6,981 nucleotides of DNA, taken from contig CAIYXG010000194.1 in assembly GCA_903930035.1 (NCBI GenBank), positions 1 to 6,981 on the forward strand, given 5' to 3'. The DNA is from an uncultured Actinomycetes bacterium (GTDB lineage Bacteria; Actinomycetota; Acidimicrobiia; Acidimicrobiales; Microtrichaceae). The notes under the pieces were generated by a model that had not been told where the DNA came from, ran no database searches, and saw only the letters and a program-made list of their open reading frames with translations. Each line of letters starts with the position of its first letter. The first letter of the stretch is position 1. This document shows positions 1 to 6,349 of this stretch, piece after piece. Both the position numbers and the translations under genes were made by a program.

Positions 1-5
1 GCAGG

Positions 6-1181
6 TCAGCCCAGCTTGGGGAGGGCCCGCTTGAGGTTGCGGACGGCCTGGTTGATCCGCTGCTCGTTCTCGATCAGGGCGAACCGCACGTTGCCCTCGC
101 CACCGGGGCCGAACCCGACGCCGGGCGACAGCGCCACGCCGGCCTCCTTGACCAGGAGCGAGCAGAACTCCACCGAGCCCATGTCCTTGTAGGGCTCGGG
201 GATGGGCGACCAGGCGACCATCGTGCCCATCGGCGGCTCCATGTCCCAGCCGATCCGCGCCAGCCCGGAGCAGATCGCGTCGCGACGGACCTGGTAGACC
301 GCGTTGGCCTCCTGCGGGTAGTCCGGCAGCTCGTTGAGCGTGACGGTCGCCGCGATCTGGATGGGCTGGAAGGTGCCGTAGTCCAGGTAGGACTTCATCT
401 TGGCGAGGGCGGCCACCACCTGCGGGTTGCCGACCATGAAGGCGACGCGCCACCCGGCCATCGAGAACGACGTGGTCATGGAGTACAGCTCGACGGCGAC
501 CTCCTTGGCCCCCTCGGCCTGCAGGATGGAGGGCGGGCGGTAGCCGTCGAAGCCCAGGTCGGCGTAGGCGTTGTCGTGGACGAGCACGACCTCCTTCTCC
601 CGGGCGAAGTCGACGACGCGCTGCATGAAGTCCAGGTCGACGCAGGTGGTGGTCGGGTTGTGCGGGAACGACAGCACGATCACGCGCGGCTTGGGGTGGG
701 AGTACTCCCACGCCTGGACCATGTTCTCGAAGAACTCGTCGCCCGTGCCGAGCGGGATCTCCCGGACGTCGGCGCCGGCGAAGATCGGCCCGAAGATGTG
801 GATCGGGTAGCTGGGCGCGGGCACCAGGGCGGCGTCGCCCGGCTGGACGAGCGTCCACATGAGGTGGCTGAACCCCTCCTTGGCGCCGATGGTGTTGATG
901 ACCTCGGTGTCGGGGTCGAGGTCCACGTCGAACCGGCGCTTGTAGTAGTCGGCGGCGGCCTGGCGGAGCTTGGGGATGCCGCGGGAGGCCGAGTACCGGT
1001 GGTTGCGCTCGTTGTGGGCGGCCTCGGTCAGCTTCTCGACCGCGATGGCCGGCGAGGGGAGGTCCGGGTTGCCGAAGCCCAGGTCGATGATGTCCTCGCC
1101 GGCGCGCCGGGCCTCGACCTTCAGGCTGTCGATGATGGTGAAGACGTACGGCGGCAGCGACGTGATGCGGCGGAACTCCAT
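6..1181 (-). CDS. AlaC-like class I/II aminotransferase lacking the PLP lysine
   Basis: A complete 391-residue protein of fold-type I PLP aminotransferases, closest to the AlaC (YfdZ) alanine/glutamate:pyruvate transaminase group as I recall that family. The N-terminal EFRRITSLPPYVF, GNPD at 37-40, GAKEGFSHL (99-107, cofactor phosphate loop), FPHNPTT (172-178, Asn175), HDNAYADLG (202-210, Asp203 for the pyridine nitrogen and Tyr206), MAGWR (241-245, Arg245 for the phosphate) and VRFALIEN (365-372, Arg366 for the substrate carboxylate) are all in place. The striking exception is the Schiff-base lysine: the family S-x-[ST]-K-S-[YF]-[SN]-M-x-G-x-R appears here as SMTTSFSMAGWR, so the lysine is Thr237 (codon at 471-473). 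If real, classical transamination should be lost. If it is a one-base error (ACG for AAG), this is an ordinary enzyme. The ATG start is supported by the family N-terminus; only a weak AGG (1190-1192) precedes it. It lies 61 bp after the kinase gene, in the same direction. Confidence 0.93.
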   Translation of the reverse strand: MEFRRITSLPPYVFTIIDSLKVEARRAGEDIIDLGFGNPDLPSPAIAVEKLTEAAHNERNHRYSASRGIPKLRQAAADYYKRRFDVDLDPDTEVINTIGAKEGFSHLMWTLVQPGDAALVPAPSYPIHIFGPIFAGADVREIPLGTGDEFFENMVQAWEYSHPKPRVIVLSFPHNPTTTCVDLDFMQRVVDFAREKEVVLVHDNAYADLGFDGYRPPSILQAEGAKEVAVELYSMTTSFSMAGWRVAFMVGNPQVVAALAKMKSYLDYGTFQPIQIAATVTLNELPDYPQEANAVYQVRRDAICSGLARIGWDMEPPMGTMVAWSPIPEPYKDMGSVEFCSLLVKEAGVALSPGVGFGPGGEGNVRFALIENEQRINQAVRNLKRALPKLG

Positions 1182-1242
1182 GGCGTGAACCTACCGTGCC
1201 GGTGCGGGCGGGCCACGGAGGGTCGGGCCGGGGCGCCGGCGC

Positions 1243-2223
1243 TCAGCCCGCGTCGACCCGACCGGCGGCGATGAGGGCCGCGCCGAGCGCACCGGCCTCG
1301 GGACCGCCGGGAGAACCGAGCACCTGCACCTGCCGACGGTCCACGGCGTGCGGGTACTCGGTGGCCAGCGTGGACCGCACGCGGGCCAGCAGCCGCTCCC
1401 CCGCCGCGATCACGCCGCCGCCCACCACGACCACCTCGGGGTCGAGCACCACCAGGAGGTTGGCCAGGCCGAGCGCCACGTTGTCGGCGAACTCGTCGAG
1501 CACGTCGACCGCCTCGGGGTCCTCCTGGGCGGCGAGCGCCGTGACGTGCTCGCCCGTGACCTGCCCGACCGACCCGGCGGCGGCGACCAGCGAGGCGCCA
1601 CGGCCGGCCTCGGCCGCCTCGCGGCCCAGGCGGCCGAGCGCCGAGCCCGACGCGTAGCGCTCCCAGCAGCCCCGCTGGCCGCACGGGCACGGCACGCCGT
1701 TGCGGTCGACGACCATGTGCCCGGGCTCCCCGGCGAACCCCATGGCGCCACGGACCAGCCGGCCGTCCACCACCAGGCCGCCCCCGATGCCGGTGCCGAG
1801 CGTGACCGCCACCAGGTGCTGCGCGTCCGGGGCCAGCAGCGCGCGGGCAGCCACGGCGACGCAGTTCGCGTCGTTGTCGGTCACCACCGGCAGGCCGACC
1901 GCCGCGGTCACGGCGCCGACCACGTCCACGTCGTTCAGCCCTGCCGAGTTCGGGGCGCGACGGACCACGCCCGTGCGGTCGACCAGCCCGGCCAGGCCGA
2001 CCCCGACCCGCTCGACCGGTGCGGCGGACCGGGACAGCACCGCACCGAGCGCGTCGACGATCGACGACACGACCTCGGGCGAGTTGGCGTCGGACGGCAC
2101 CTGTGCGCGGTCCAGGACCACCGGGGTGCCGTCGGCCGGGACGGCCACGAGGAGCGCCAGCGTCTTGGTCCCGCCGACGTCGACGCCGGCGACCACCCGA
2201 GGAGCGTCAGCCGACGGAGCCAC
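1243..2223 (-). CDS. ROK-family sugar kinase, probable glucokinase
   Basis: A full-length ROK kinase, 326 residues from the chosen GTG start. It would phosphorylate glucose or a related hexose with ATP in the cytoplasm, feeding glycolysis. Visible motifs in order: the phosphate-1 loop DVGGTKT (15-21), GVGLAGLVD (74-82), TDNDAN (115-120) with Asp118 as the expected catalytic base, the adenosine/phosphate-2 loop VTLGTGIGGG (140-149), and the ROK signature GEPGH (165-169, Glu166 and His169), followed by the zinc-binding C179-P-C181-G-x-x-G-C186-W-E188. VVVVGGGV (264-271) and the C-terminal GALGAAL are also typical. Substrate choice cannot be settled by eye; glucose is the usual one for actinobacterial members of this type. 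The start is uncertain: no good Shine-Dalgarno is seen, and in-frame GTGs at 2247 and 2259 are alternatives. GTG 2223 gives the usual short N-terminus before the first loop. It follows the coiled-coil gene by 47 bp and is probably cotranscribed with it. Confidence 0.93.
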   Translation of the reverse strand: MAPSADAPRVVAGVDVGGTKTLALLVAVPADGTPVVLDRAQVPSDANSPEVVSSIVDALGAVLSRSAAPVERVGVGLAGLVDRTGVVRRAPNSAGLNDVDVVGAVTAAVGLPVVTDNDANCVAVAARALLAPDAQHLVAVTLGTGIGGGLVVDGRLVRGAMGFAGEPGHMVVDRNGVPCPCGQRGCWERYASGSALGRLGREAAEAGRGASLVAAAGSVGQVTGEHVTALAAQEDPEAVDVLDEFADNVALGLANLLVVLDPEVVVVGGGVIAAGERLLARVRSTLATEYPHAVDRRQVQVLGSPGGPEAGALGAALIAAGRVDAG

Positions 2224-2270
2224 GGGGGCAGTCTGGCCCAACCGCACGGGGCCGGGCACGACCGGTCCGC

Positions 2271-4238
2271 TCAGCAGCGGACGGCCCGTGCCACCGCAGG
2301 ACCCTGGGCCTCCGCCCACACGGCTGCGGCCGGGTCGTCGCACAGCACGACGACCTGGACCAGCGGGCCGAGCGCGGCCAGCCGGGCGAGCGCCCGCTCG
2401 AGCGCGTCCGGCGCCGACGGGAGCCCCTCCACGAGGACCGGCACGGCGCCGCCCACCGTCGTGGCCCGGCGCGCACCGATGCCGCAGGTCAGCTCCCACT
2501 CCACCGACTGCCAGGGGAGGTCGGCCGGCGCGGGGACCGCAGGGGCCGGGACCGGGTCGGACGCAGGGGCCGGTGCCGGTACGAGCCGTTGCTCGGCCTC
2601 CCGCAGCCGCAGCTCGGCGGCCCGGCACTCCTCGAGCTCGGCCTGGACCTCGGCGTGCCGCACGGCCCGCGCCCGGGCGCCGGCGAGCCGGTCGTCGGCC
2701 TCGCGGACCTCGTCGGTCATGGCGTCGAGCTCGGCGTCGTCGGTCTGCAGCAGGCCGGCCTCGAGCCGGGCCACCTCGGCGTCCAGGGCCGCCGCACGGC
2801 CGCGGGCGGCGGCCAGCCGCTCCGGCACGTCGGCGAGCCGCGCCACCGTGGTCTCGGCCACGGCGGCGACCTCGGCGGGCGTGCGGACCCAGCCGACCTC
2901 GGCGCCGACCAGGACCAGGTGGTCCCGGAGCGCCTCGGTGGCGGCCAGCACGTGCGGGTCGTCGGGCGAGGGGGCGGCCAGGCGGACCTCGCGGAGCAGC
3001 GCGGCCAGCGCCCCGGGACGACGCTCGTCCACCCGGACCTGTCCACCCGCGCCGTCCGGCGCGCCGGCCCGGCCGGCGGCGACGGCACCGGCCAGCAGGT
3101 GGTGGGCCCGCGACACCAGCCGGGTGCGACGGGCCTCGAGCTCCTCGAGCACTCCCTCGTCGGGCAGGACGGCCCGCAGCCGCACGACCTCGTCGGTGGC
3201 GGACTCCAGGCGGGCCGTCGCGTCCTGGACGGCCTCGGTCTGCTCGGCGAGCGCCCGGGCGTTCGGCACCCCCGAGACGTAGGCCGTGTAGGTCTCGTAG
3301 CCGAGCGCGTCGAGCAGCTCGGCCTCGGTCGCGCGCAGCTCGTCGAGGTCGGCCGACCCCGTGGGGCCCGACACGGCGAAGATCTGGTCCCGCACCTGCT
3401 CGAGCCGGGCCACCAGGTCCGGGTCGTGGAGCGGGCTGCGCCGCGACTGCTCCAGCCGGTCGAGCTGGGCGCGGGCCTCGGCGCGTGCCACCTCGGCGCT
3501 CGCCAGCTGGCGCTCGGCCGCGGCGCGGCGGTCCTCGACGGTGCGCTCCTCGGCCAGGACGACGTCGAGCGCCTCGGCCAGCTCCTGCGCGTCGGGGTCG
3601 GGGCCGCCGGGGCCGTCGAGCAGTGCCAGGAGCTGGTCGCGGACCTCGGCGAGCCGCTGGGGGTCCTGGGCCTCGAGCGCCTGCACCTCGTCGTGCAGCT
3701 CGTGGGACGCGGCGATGAGCGCGGCCCGCTCGGACTGGGCGGCCCGGCGCAGCTCCTGCCGCTCTGCCTGGCGCTCCGCCGCACGCGCGGCGACCGACTC
3801 CCGGTGGGCCGTGGCGCTCGCCACCGCGGCCGCGGCCAGCGGGTCGAGCAGGGTGCGCAGCTCCTCGGCGCGCCGGGCCAGCCCGGCGCGGGCCTGGGCC
3901 ATCTCCTCCGGCGTCGTCGGCATGCCGGCCACGTCGCCCGTCCCGTCCCCAGCGGTCAGGACGGACGACGTGGCCCGCGCAGTGGGCCGCAGGACCGGGG
4001 CCAGCGGCGCAGCGGTGCGCAGCAGGTCGGTCGTGGCGGCGTCGAGCGGCATGAGGACCCCGTGGAGGTCGACCGTCGCGGCATCGGCCGGGGCCGTCCC
4101 CGACCCGCCGAGCGCGGCGACCACCTCGGCCAGCCGACGGCGCTGCTCCGGGGACGCGCCGAGCAGCACCGTCAGGGACGGGTGCAGCTCCAAGGGGTGG
4201 CCACCCCTGGAGAGGGCGTCGATACGGACCAGCTTCAC
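2271..4238 (-). CDS. Coiled-coil SMC/Rad50-like protein with degenerate ATPase ends
   Basis: A 655-residue protein I cannot assign to a named family. The N-terminus (MKLVRIDALS, then LTVLLGASPEQRRRLAEVV at 22-40) has the layout of a RecF/SMC/Rad50 P-loop strand, loop and helix. The loop reads GASPEQRR instead of Gx4GK[ST], so there is no usable Walker A. Long Ala/Arg/Glu/Leu-rich, heptad-like helices follow at about 110-270, 325-385 and 455-550. They are broken by a conserved-looking patch, ALGYETYTAYVSG (311-323), and by a Gly-rich stretch near 386-402. A Pro/Ala linker (553-572), encoded partly by a repeated 11-mer (2539-2549 and 2563-2573), leads to a C-terminal module. There, VPVLVEGLPS (599-608) sits where Walker B would be and VQVVVLCDD (627-635) where the post-D-loop strand would be. 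No signal peptide, membrane segment or CxxC hook is seen. GTG 4238 is supported by GAGG five bases upstream. It could be a structural or regulatory relative of SMC proteins, or simply a coiled-coil scaffold. Confidence 0.85.
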   Translation of the reverse strand: MKLVRIDALSRGGHPLELHPSLTVLLGASPEQRRRLAEVVAALGGSGTAPADAATVDLHGVLMPLDAATTDLLRTAAPLAPVLRPTARATSSVLTAGDGTGDVAGMPTTPEEMAQARAGLARRAEELRTLLDPLAAAAVASATAHRESVAARAAERQAERQELRRAAQSERAALIAASHELHDEVQALEAQDPQRLAEVRDQLLALLDGPGGPDPDAQELAEALDVVLAEERTVEDRRAAAERQLASAEVARAEARAQLDRLEQSRRSPLHDPDLVARLEQVRDQIFAVSGPTGSADLDELRATEAELLDALGYETYTAYVSGVPNARALAEQTEAVQDATARLESATDEVVRLRAVLPDEGVLEELEARRTRLVSRAHHLLAGAVAAGRAGAPDGAGGQVRVDERRPGALAALLREVRLAAPSPDDPHVLAATEALRDHLVLVGAEVGWVRTPAEVAAVAETTVARLADVPERLAAARGRAAALDAEVARLEAGLLQTDDAELDAMTDEVREADDRLAGARARAVRHAEVQAELEECRAAELRLREAEQRLVPAPAPASDPVPAPAVPAPADLPWQSVEWELTCGIGARRATTVGGAVPVLVEGLPSAPDALERALARLAALGPLVQVVVLCDDPAAAVWAEAQGPAVARAVRC

Positions 4239-4328
4239 GAGAACCTCGGGAGTCCGCTTCGGCCGGCACCCGCCCCCGCCTGAGAAGAATCTCTGAACTG
4301 GGGAGAAGTACCCACGCCGGCCACCGGG
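4239..4328 (-). promoter_or_regulatory. Intergenic region with candidate internal promoter or operator
   Basis: This 90-bp gap separates the small acidic protein gene from the coiled-coil gene and is the longest non-coding stretch in the window. Positions 4281-4310 are markedly AT-richer than everything around them. They contain two direct copies of GAGAAG (4282-4287 and 4303-4308), 21 bp apart, about two helical turns. GAGA-AGAA-TCTC (4282-4293) is a small inverted repeat. The island is bracketed by inverted arms GGCCGGC (4261-4267) and GCCGGCC (4316-4322), though such words are common at this GC content. I see no convincing -35/-10 pair; a partial -10-like GATTCT exists on the minus strand. 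A promoter or operator for the coiled-coil, kinase and aminotransferase genes is an inference. Confidence 0.4.
4244..4247 (-). promoter_or_regulatory. Ribosome binding site of the coiled-coil gene
   Basis: On the minus strand GAGG lies five bases (TTCTC) before the GTG at 4238. It is one of the clearer Shine-Dalgarno sequences in the window, and it decides the start of the 655-residue protein against longer readings of the frame. Confidence 0.6.
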
Positions 4329-4694
4329 TCAGTCGACCTGGATCTTGCGGACCTTCGTCGGCGCCGGCTCGGGCGCCGGCTCGGCGTCGCCCTCAGGGTC
4401 CTTGGCCCAGCCCTGCGCCGTCCAGCCGTCGTCGGCCTCGTCGTCCGCGTCGCCCCACGGGCTGGGCCGGCCGGGCGAGACCCGGGCCACGAGGTCGCTG
4501 ACCACGCCGGTCACGCTCTCGACCGCACCGTGCAGACGGTCGCGGTCCTCGACGAGCTCCTCGACGGCGTCGAGGAAGGAGCGGGCGGCACCGAGGACCT
4601 CGCGCGCGGCCCGCTGGACCTGCGCGGTGGCGTCCGTCCCGTCCGGGCGGTCCGGGCCGTCGTCGGACGAGGAGGTCTCGGTGTCCTCTGGCAT
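4329..4694 (-). CDS. Small acidic helical protein of unknown function
   Basis: A 121-residue protein that I do not recognise at family level. The N-terminal 20 residues are acidic and disordered-looking (Glu, Asp, Ser, Gly). Residues 24-72 read as a long amphipathic helix or helical hairpin (AAREVLGAARSFLDAVEEL, then HGAVESVTGVVSDLVARV). A second acidic region (82-112) with a Pro/Glu/Ala stretch follows, and the protein ends in a short basic-hydrophobic tail, KVRKIQVD (114-121). No cysteines, membrane span or catalytic motif is visible. It starts 40 bp after the ArsA-like gene in the same direction and is likely cotranscribed. It might be a partner of that ATPase, perhaps through the amphipathic helix, but this is inference. 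From memory, Streptomyces has a small helical protein (DUF5304) at the corresponding place, and I cannot confirm homology. The ATG start has only a weak GGGG before it; the codon use of the frame supports the reading. Confidence 0.8.
   Translation of the reverse strand: MPEDTETSSSDDGPDRPDGTDATAQVQRAAREVLGAARSFLDAVEELVEDRDRLHGAVESVTGVVSDLVARVSPGRPSPWGDADDEADDGWTAQGWAKDPEGDAEPAPEPAPTKVRKIQVD
4360..4383. repeat. Two perfect tandem copies of a 12-bp unit
   Basis: GGCGCCGGCTCG occurs twice back to back (4360-4371 and 4372-4383) inside the small acidic protein gene. The unit is four codons long and encodes the repeating Pro-Glu-Pro-Ala stretch near the C-terminus, so copy number could change the linker length without shifting the frame. 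Confidence 0.75.
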
Positions 4695-4734
4695 CGCCCC
4701 ATGATGGACGCGCCGCGGCCGGGCGTCGAACCCG

Positions 4735-5898
4735 TCAGGCGCTGAAGCGCACGCGCAGGGTGCCGTCCTCGAGCGACGCGCCGGCGACCTCCCGGCGGCG
4801 CAGCGACTCGGGGAGCACCAGGTTGCGGCGGTGGGGCCCGACCGAGACCACCAGCTCGTCGCCCGACCGGGACACGTCGAGGCCGTCGTGCTCGGCGAAC
4901 GGCAGCTCGACGACCAGCGTGAACGACGTGCCGTCGCGCTCGACGCGCAACGGACGTCCCACCACCAGCCGTGCGGCCGGGTCGGTGCCGTCCCAGAGCT
5001 CCTCGGCCAGCGAGCGCAGCGCGTCGGTCCCGACCACCTCGGCACGGGCCAGCGAGGCCCGGAGCACGGGCAGGGGCGCGAAGTCGTCGACGATCGAACC
5101 GAGGTGCTCGGCCTGCGACTCGCGCCAGCGGGCGAACCACGGGTCGGCGACGTCGTCGGGCAGGACCCGGTTCACCACGACCGCGTCGACGTGGTAGCCG
5201 AACAGCGAGAGGTAGGTGTAGGTGCGACGCGCCTCGGCCACGACCATCCGCTCGGGGTTGACGACCAGCCGGACCGACGTGACCGCGGGGTCGGCCAGGA
5301 TCCGTCGGACGCTGTCGAGCCGGTCGTAGAGGCGCTGGCCCGCCGTGAACACCTGCTCGTCGGCCACCGGGACCGAGGTCAGCCGGGCGACCACGGGACC
5401 GACCATACGGGTGACCCGGCGCGAGACCGGGAAGAGCTTGTCCATGTACCAGCCCAGGACGTCGGGCAAGGACAGCAGCCGGATGGTCTCGGCGGTCGGT
5501 GCACAGTCGACCAGCACGACGTCGTAGTCGCCCGAGCTGCAGAGCCCGTCCAGCTCGGTCAGGGCGAACAGCTCGTCGAGGCCGGGCACGACCGAGAGCT
5601 CCTCGGCCTCGAGGGCGTCGACCCCGGCCCAGTCGAACACCTCGAGCAGCCACTCGCGGATCTCGCCCCACGACTCCTCGAGCCGCGCCCGGGAGTCGAT
5701 CTCCTGCGCCCAGCACCGCGGCGCGACCTCGGTCGGCCGGGGACCCAGCGCCACGCCGAAGGAGTCGGCCAGCGAGTGGGCCGGGTCGGCCGAGGTGACG
5801 GCCACGCGGAGGCCGGCGTCGGCGAGCCGCAGTGCGGTGGCCGCAGCGGTCGTCGTCTTGCCGACCCCGCCCTTCCCGGTGAAGAGCAGGACCCTCAC
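4735..5898 (-). CDS. ArsA/Get3-family ATPase with C-terminal HSP20-like domain
   Basis: A 387-residue cytosolic ATPase of the ArsA/TRC40 group in the MinD/SIMIBI class. Residues 1-300 hold the deviant Walker A FTGKGGVGKTT (6-16), switch I SADPAHSLADSFG (36-48) with Asp38 at the hydrolytic position, switch II VDCAPTAETIRLL (130-142), and VVNPERM (212-218), which matches the adenine-recognition loop. Residues about 313-386 form a beta-rich module (GRPLRVERDG, ELPFAEHDGLDVSR, GDELVVSVG, LRVRF) matching the alpha-crystallin/HSP20-like domain found at the C-terminus of many bacterial ArsA-like proteins. The Get3 CxxC zinc pair is not seen. No arsenic genes (arsB, arsR, arsD) are in the window, so arsenite transport is unlikely, and handling of a membrane protein or hydrophobic client is a guess. 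The GTG start overlaps the TGA of the SRPBCC gene by four bases (GTGA), so translation is probably coupled. Confidence 0.92.
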   Translation of the reverse strand: MRVLLFTGKGGVGKTTTAAATALRLADAGLRVAVTSADPAHSLADSFGVALGPRPTEVAPRCWAQEIDSRARLEESWGEIREWLLEVFDWAGVDALEAEELSVVPGLDELFALTELDGLCSSGDYDVVLVDCAPTAETIRLLSLPDVLGWYMDKLFPVSRRVTRMVGPVVARLTSVPVADEQVFTAGQRLYDRLDSVRRILADPAVTSVRLVVNPERMVVAEARRTYTYLSLFGYHVDAVVVNRVLPDDVADPWFARWRESQAEHLGSIVDDFAPLPVLRASLARAEVVGTDALRSLAEELWDGTDPAARLVVGRPLRVERDGTSFTLVVELPFAEHDGLDVSRSGDELVVSVGPHRRNLVLPESLRRREVAGASLEDGTLRVRFSA

Positions 5899-6338
5899 CG
5901 GTTGCGACGCTCGGCTTCCTTGCGCAGTCCGTCGAGCGCGTGGCTGATGATGGTCCGCTCGGCCTTGCGCTTGATCATCCCGATGACCGGGATCTTCAGG
6001 TCCACCGTGAGGGTGTAGGTGACCTCGACCGTGCCGTCGCCGCGGTCGTCGAAGCGGTACTCGCCGTCGAGGCGCCGCATCTCGTGGGACTGCACCAGGT
6101 GCCAGCGGAAGGAGCGGGGCTCGTCGTAGTCGTACGCCACGGTGTAGGTCGAGCTCAGGCCGAAGCTGCCGACGGTGAACGTGGCGCGGGCCGGACGGCC
6201 GGCGTCGTCACGCTCGTCGACCGTCACCGACTTCACGTCGCCCGCCCACTCGGGGTAGCGGTCCACCTCGACCGCCACCTGCCACAGCTGGTCGACGGGT
6301 GCCGAGATGACCTTGGAACCCTGTCCCTGGTCTGCCAT
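5895..6338 (-). CDS. SRPBCC (START-like, polyketide cyclase/COQ10 type) protein
   Basis: A 147-residue protein with the SRPBCC helix-grip fold. The diagnostic N-terminal run is ISAPVDQLWQVAVEVDRYPEW, with the family pattern ...DRYPEWAGDVKSVTV at 26-40. Alternating beta strands follow (RATFTVGSFG, STYTVAYDY, SFRWHLVQS, LDGEYRFDDRGDGTVEVTYTL), then the long C-terminal helix (about 122-146), which normally closes the hydrophobic cavity. Such proteins bind lipids, quinones or other hydrophobic ligands; the ligand here is unknown and no catalytic residue can be named. No signal peptide is present, so it should be cytosolic. It starts 9 bp after the membrane protein gene. Its Shine-Dalgarno, AGGG (6346-6349, seven bases from the ATG), overlaps that gene's TAG stop. 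Its own stop overlaps the ArsA-like start, suggesting that the two proteins are made in step and may act together. Confidence 0.92.
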   Translation of the reverse strand: MADQGQGSKVISAPVDQLWQVAVEVDRYPEWAGDVKSVTVDERDDAGRPARATFTVGSFGLSSTYTVAYDYDEPRSFRWHLVQSHEMRRLDGEYRFDDRGDGTVEVTYTLTVDLKIPVIGMIKRKAERTIISHALDGLRKEAERRNR

Positions 6339-6345
6339 GCGACGA

Positions 6346-6349
6346 CCCT
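6346..6349 (-). promoter_or_regulatory. Ribosome binding site of the SRPBCC gene, overlapping the upstream stop
   Basis: Minus-strand AGGG lies seven bases upstream of the ATG at 6338 and shares bases with the TAG stop (6350-6348) of the membrane protein gene. Ribosomes finishing the upstream gene would end on this site, which fits coupled expression. Confidence 0.6.

Noticed and set aside
1233..1242. GCGCCGGCGC palindrome just after the kinase stop codon, considered as a terminator
   Set aside because: It is only 10 bp, with no loop and no following T-run on the minus strand. Such palindromes are common by chance in this base composition.
1348..3718. Two more long plus-strand frames (644 and 672 codons)
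   Set aside because: They are Arg/Pro/Ser/Ala-rich, with no domain motif and no start signals, and overlap two well-supported minus-strand genes.
2274..4269. The kinase frame staying open far upstream, making an apparent 1008-residue protein
   Set aside because: The first 650 or so residues are a shadow of the coiled-coil gene (Gly/Arg/Pro-rich), while the kinase similarity begins only at DVGGTKT. A fusion is not supported.
2019..4283. A 754-codon plus-strand open frame, antisense to the coiled-coil gene
   Set aside because: The translation is low-complexity Gly/Arg/Leu/Val with no motif, and it mirrors the reverse strand of a real gene. Long antisense frames are expected at this GC content.
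4831..6018. A 395-codon plus-strand frame opposite the ArsA-like gene
   Set aside because: The composition is an antisense shadow with no recognisable motif, while the minus strand has all the ArsA signatures.
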